Positions 63,506 through 64,000 of a stretch of 64,000 nucleotides of DNA are shown one piece after another. The translations under genes were made by a program, and so were the position numbers. The stretch is from NCBI RefSeq assembly GCF_019308355.1, contig NZ_JAAGKM010000012.1:1-64000 (forward strand), given 5' to 3'. Positions within the stretch are counted from its first letter, which is position 1; every line of letters starts with the position of its first letter. Below the pieces are notes generated by a model. It was not told where the DNA came from. It ran no database searches and saw only the letters and a program-made list of their open reading frames with translations. Source of the DNA: Empedobacter falsenii. GTDB lineage: Bacteria > Bacteroidota > Bacteroidia > Flavobacteriales > Weeksellaceae.

Positions 63506-64000
63506 ATGACATCATTTCGTTTTGAAGCATTAAAAGCCGCAAGCAATCGCAAACCGGTAGCTGTTCCTGAATTAGGGAAAAAATCAGAAATTTTTGGAAG
63601 CAATGTTTTCAATGACAAAGCAATGCGTCAACATTTAACTTCAGAAGCTTATAAAGCCGTTCGTTCTGCAATGGATTATGGTACTAAAATCGACCGTAAA
63701 ATGGCAGATTTTGTTGCTTTAGGAATGAAAGAATGGGCGATGAGCAAAGGTGTAACACATTATACACACTGGTTTCAGCCATTAACAGGAACAACAGCAG
63801 AAAAACATGATGCTTTTTTCGAAACTTCATTTGATGGAGCAGATCCTGTAGAAAAATTTAGTGGATCATTATTAGTTCAACAAGAGCCAGATGCATCTTC
63901 TTTTCCAAATGGAGGAATTCGTAATACATTCGAAGCACGTGGATATACAGCTTGGGATCCAACCTCACCAGCATTTATTTTTGGAACAACTTTATGCATT
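63506..64000 (+). CDS. glnN: Glutamine synthetase type III, N-terminal part (cut by window end)
   Basis: 165 codons are visible to the end of the window without a stop; GSIII proteins are about 700-730 residues. The N-terminus reads [20 protein letters not shown], then [40 protein letters not shown] and [19 protein letters not shown], all diagnostic of GSIII. It makes glutamine from glutamate, ammonia and ATP, and is the usual glutamine synthetase of Bacteroidota. The upstream AGGGGT/ACCCCT dyad may control it. Confidence 0.93.
   Translation, partial: MTSFRFEALKAASNRKPVAVPELGKKSEIFGSNVFNDKAMRQHLTSEAYKAVRSAMDYGTKIDRKMADFVALGMKEWAMSKGVTHYTHWFQPLTGTTAEKHDAFFETSFDGADPVEKFSGSLLVQQEPDASSFPNGGIRNTFEARGYTAWDPTSPAFIFGTTLCI

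Overview
This window is an AT-rich stretch of a Bacteroidota chromosome, almost certainly class Flavobacteriia. The main evidence is the gliding/type IX secretion (T9SS) operon gldKLMN, a metalloprotease carrying a T9SS C-terminal sorting domain, a type III glutamine synthetase, an OMP_b-brl_3-type outer-membrane receptor, and promoters of the Bacteroidota TAnnTTTG (-7) kind with very short leaders. A Weeksellaceae-like genus such as Empedobacter is my guess; the sequence alone does not prove it. Nearly everything is chromosomal core. I see no prophage, CRISPR array, rRNA or integron. The only clear mobile element is a partial IS3-family insertion sequence at the left edge.

Layout. 1-800: IS3-family element (orfA complete, orfB cut by the window edge). 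967-6745: small Spy-like protein, TonB-type outer-membrane receptor, mscL, lgt-yidD, a secreted thioredoxin-like protein and an unknown protein. 6859-10590: rarA, aroQ, a small lipoprotein, engB and an alpha/beta hydrolase. 10797-26357: the complete dcw (division and cell wall) cluster mraZ-rsmH-ftsL-ftsI-murE-mraY-murD-ftsW-murG-murC-ftsQ-ftsA-ftsZ, all on + and tightly packed, preceded by three 10-bp-spaced repeats that look like the MraZ operator. 26392-31461: yqeY-like, rlpA-like, mqo, an RDD membrane protein and a large helical protein. 31610-35893: leucine operon leuA-leuC-leuD-leuB, with a LeuA lacking the usual regulatory domain. 35976-46017 (all -): groS-groL, a T9SS-secreted metalloprotease with a small lipoprotein, an operon of sigma-54 activator-lptE-TPR protein-secG, and miaB. 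46140-55510: membrane protein, topA, a ureohydrolase-like protein without metal ligands, and gldKLMN. 55585-60538: a frameshifted small secreted gene, a FAD oxidoreductase, small unknown genes, an ABC-F ATPase and a deoxyinosine glycosylase. 60708-64000: tRNA-Gly, tRNA-Leu, rho, a DUF4293-like membrane protein and the start of glutamine synthetase III.

How the genes work together. The dcw cluster makes the lipid-linked peptidoglycan precursor and builds the divisome; murF and ddl are absent from it. GldK, GldL, GldM and GldN form the T9SS trans-envelope core and motor, and the metalloprotease at 38139-40460 is a predicted client. Lgt, LptE, SecG and YidD are envelope-biogenesis functions. The four leu genes cover the leucine branch from 2-ketoisovalerate to 2-ketoisocaproate.

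The window does not contain an obvious new multi-gene system. The points most worth a second look are the ureohydrolase pseudoenzyme between topA and gldK, the disordered Asn/Gln-rich insert of Rho, the MraZ-box array, promoters whose -33 element sits in the loop of the preceding gene's terminator, a roughly 120-bp palindromic intergenic repeat near 44.4 kb, and a two-gene unknown cassette at 57.4-58.0 kb that includes a protein resembling the ribosomal L7/L12 C-terminal domain.
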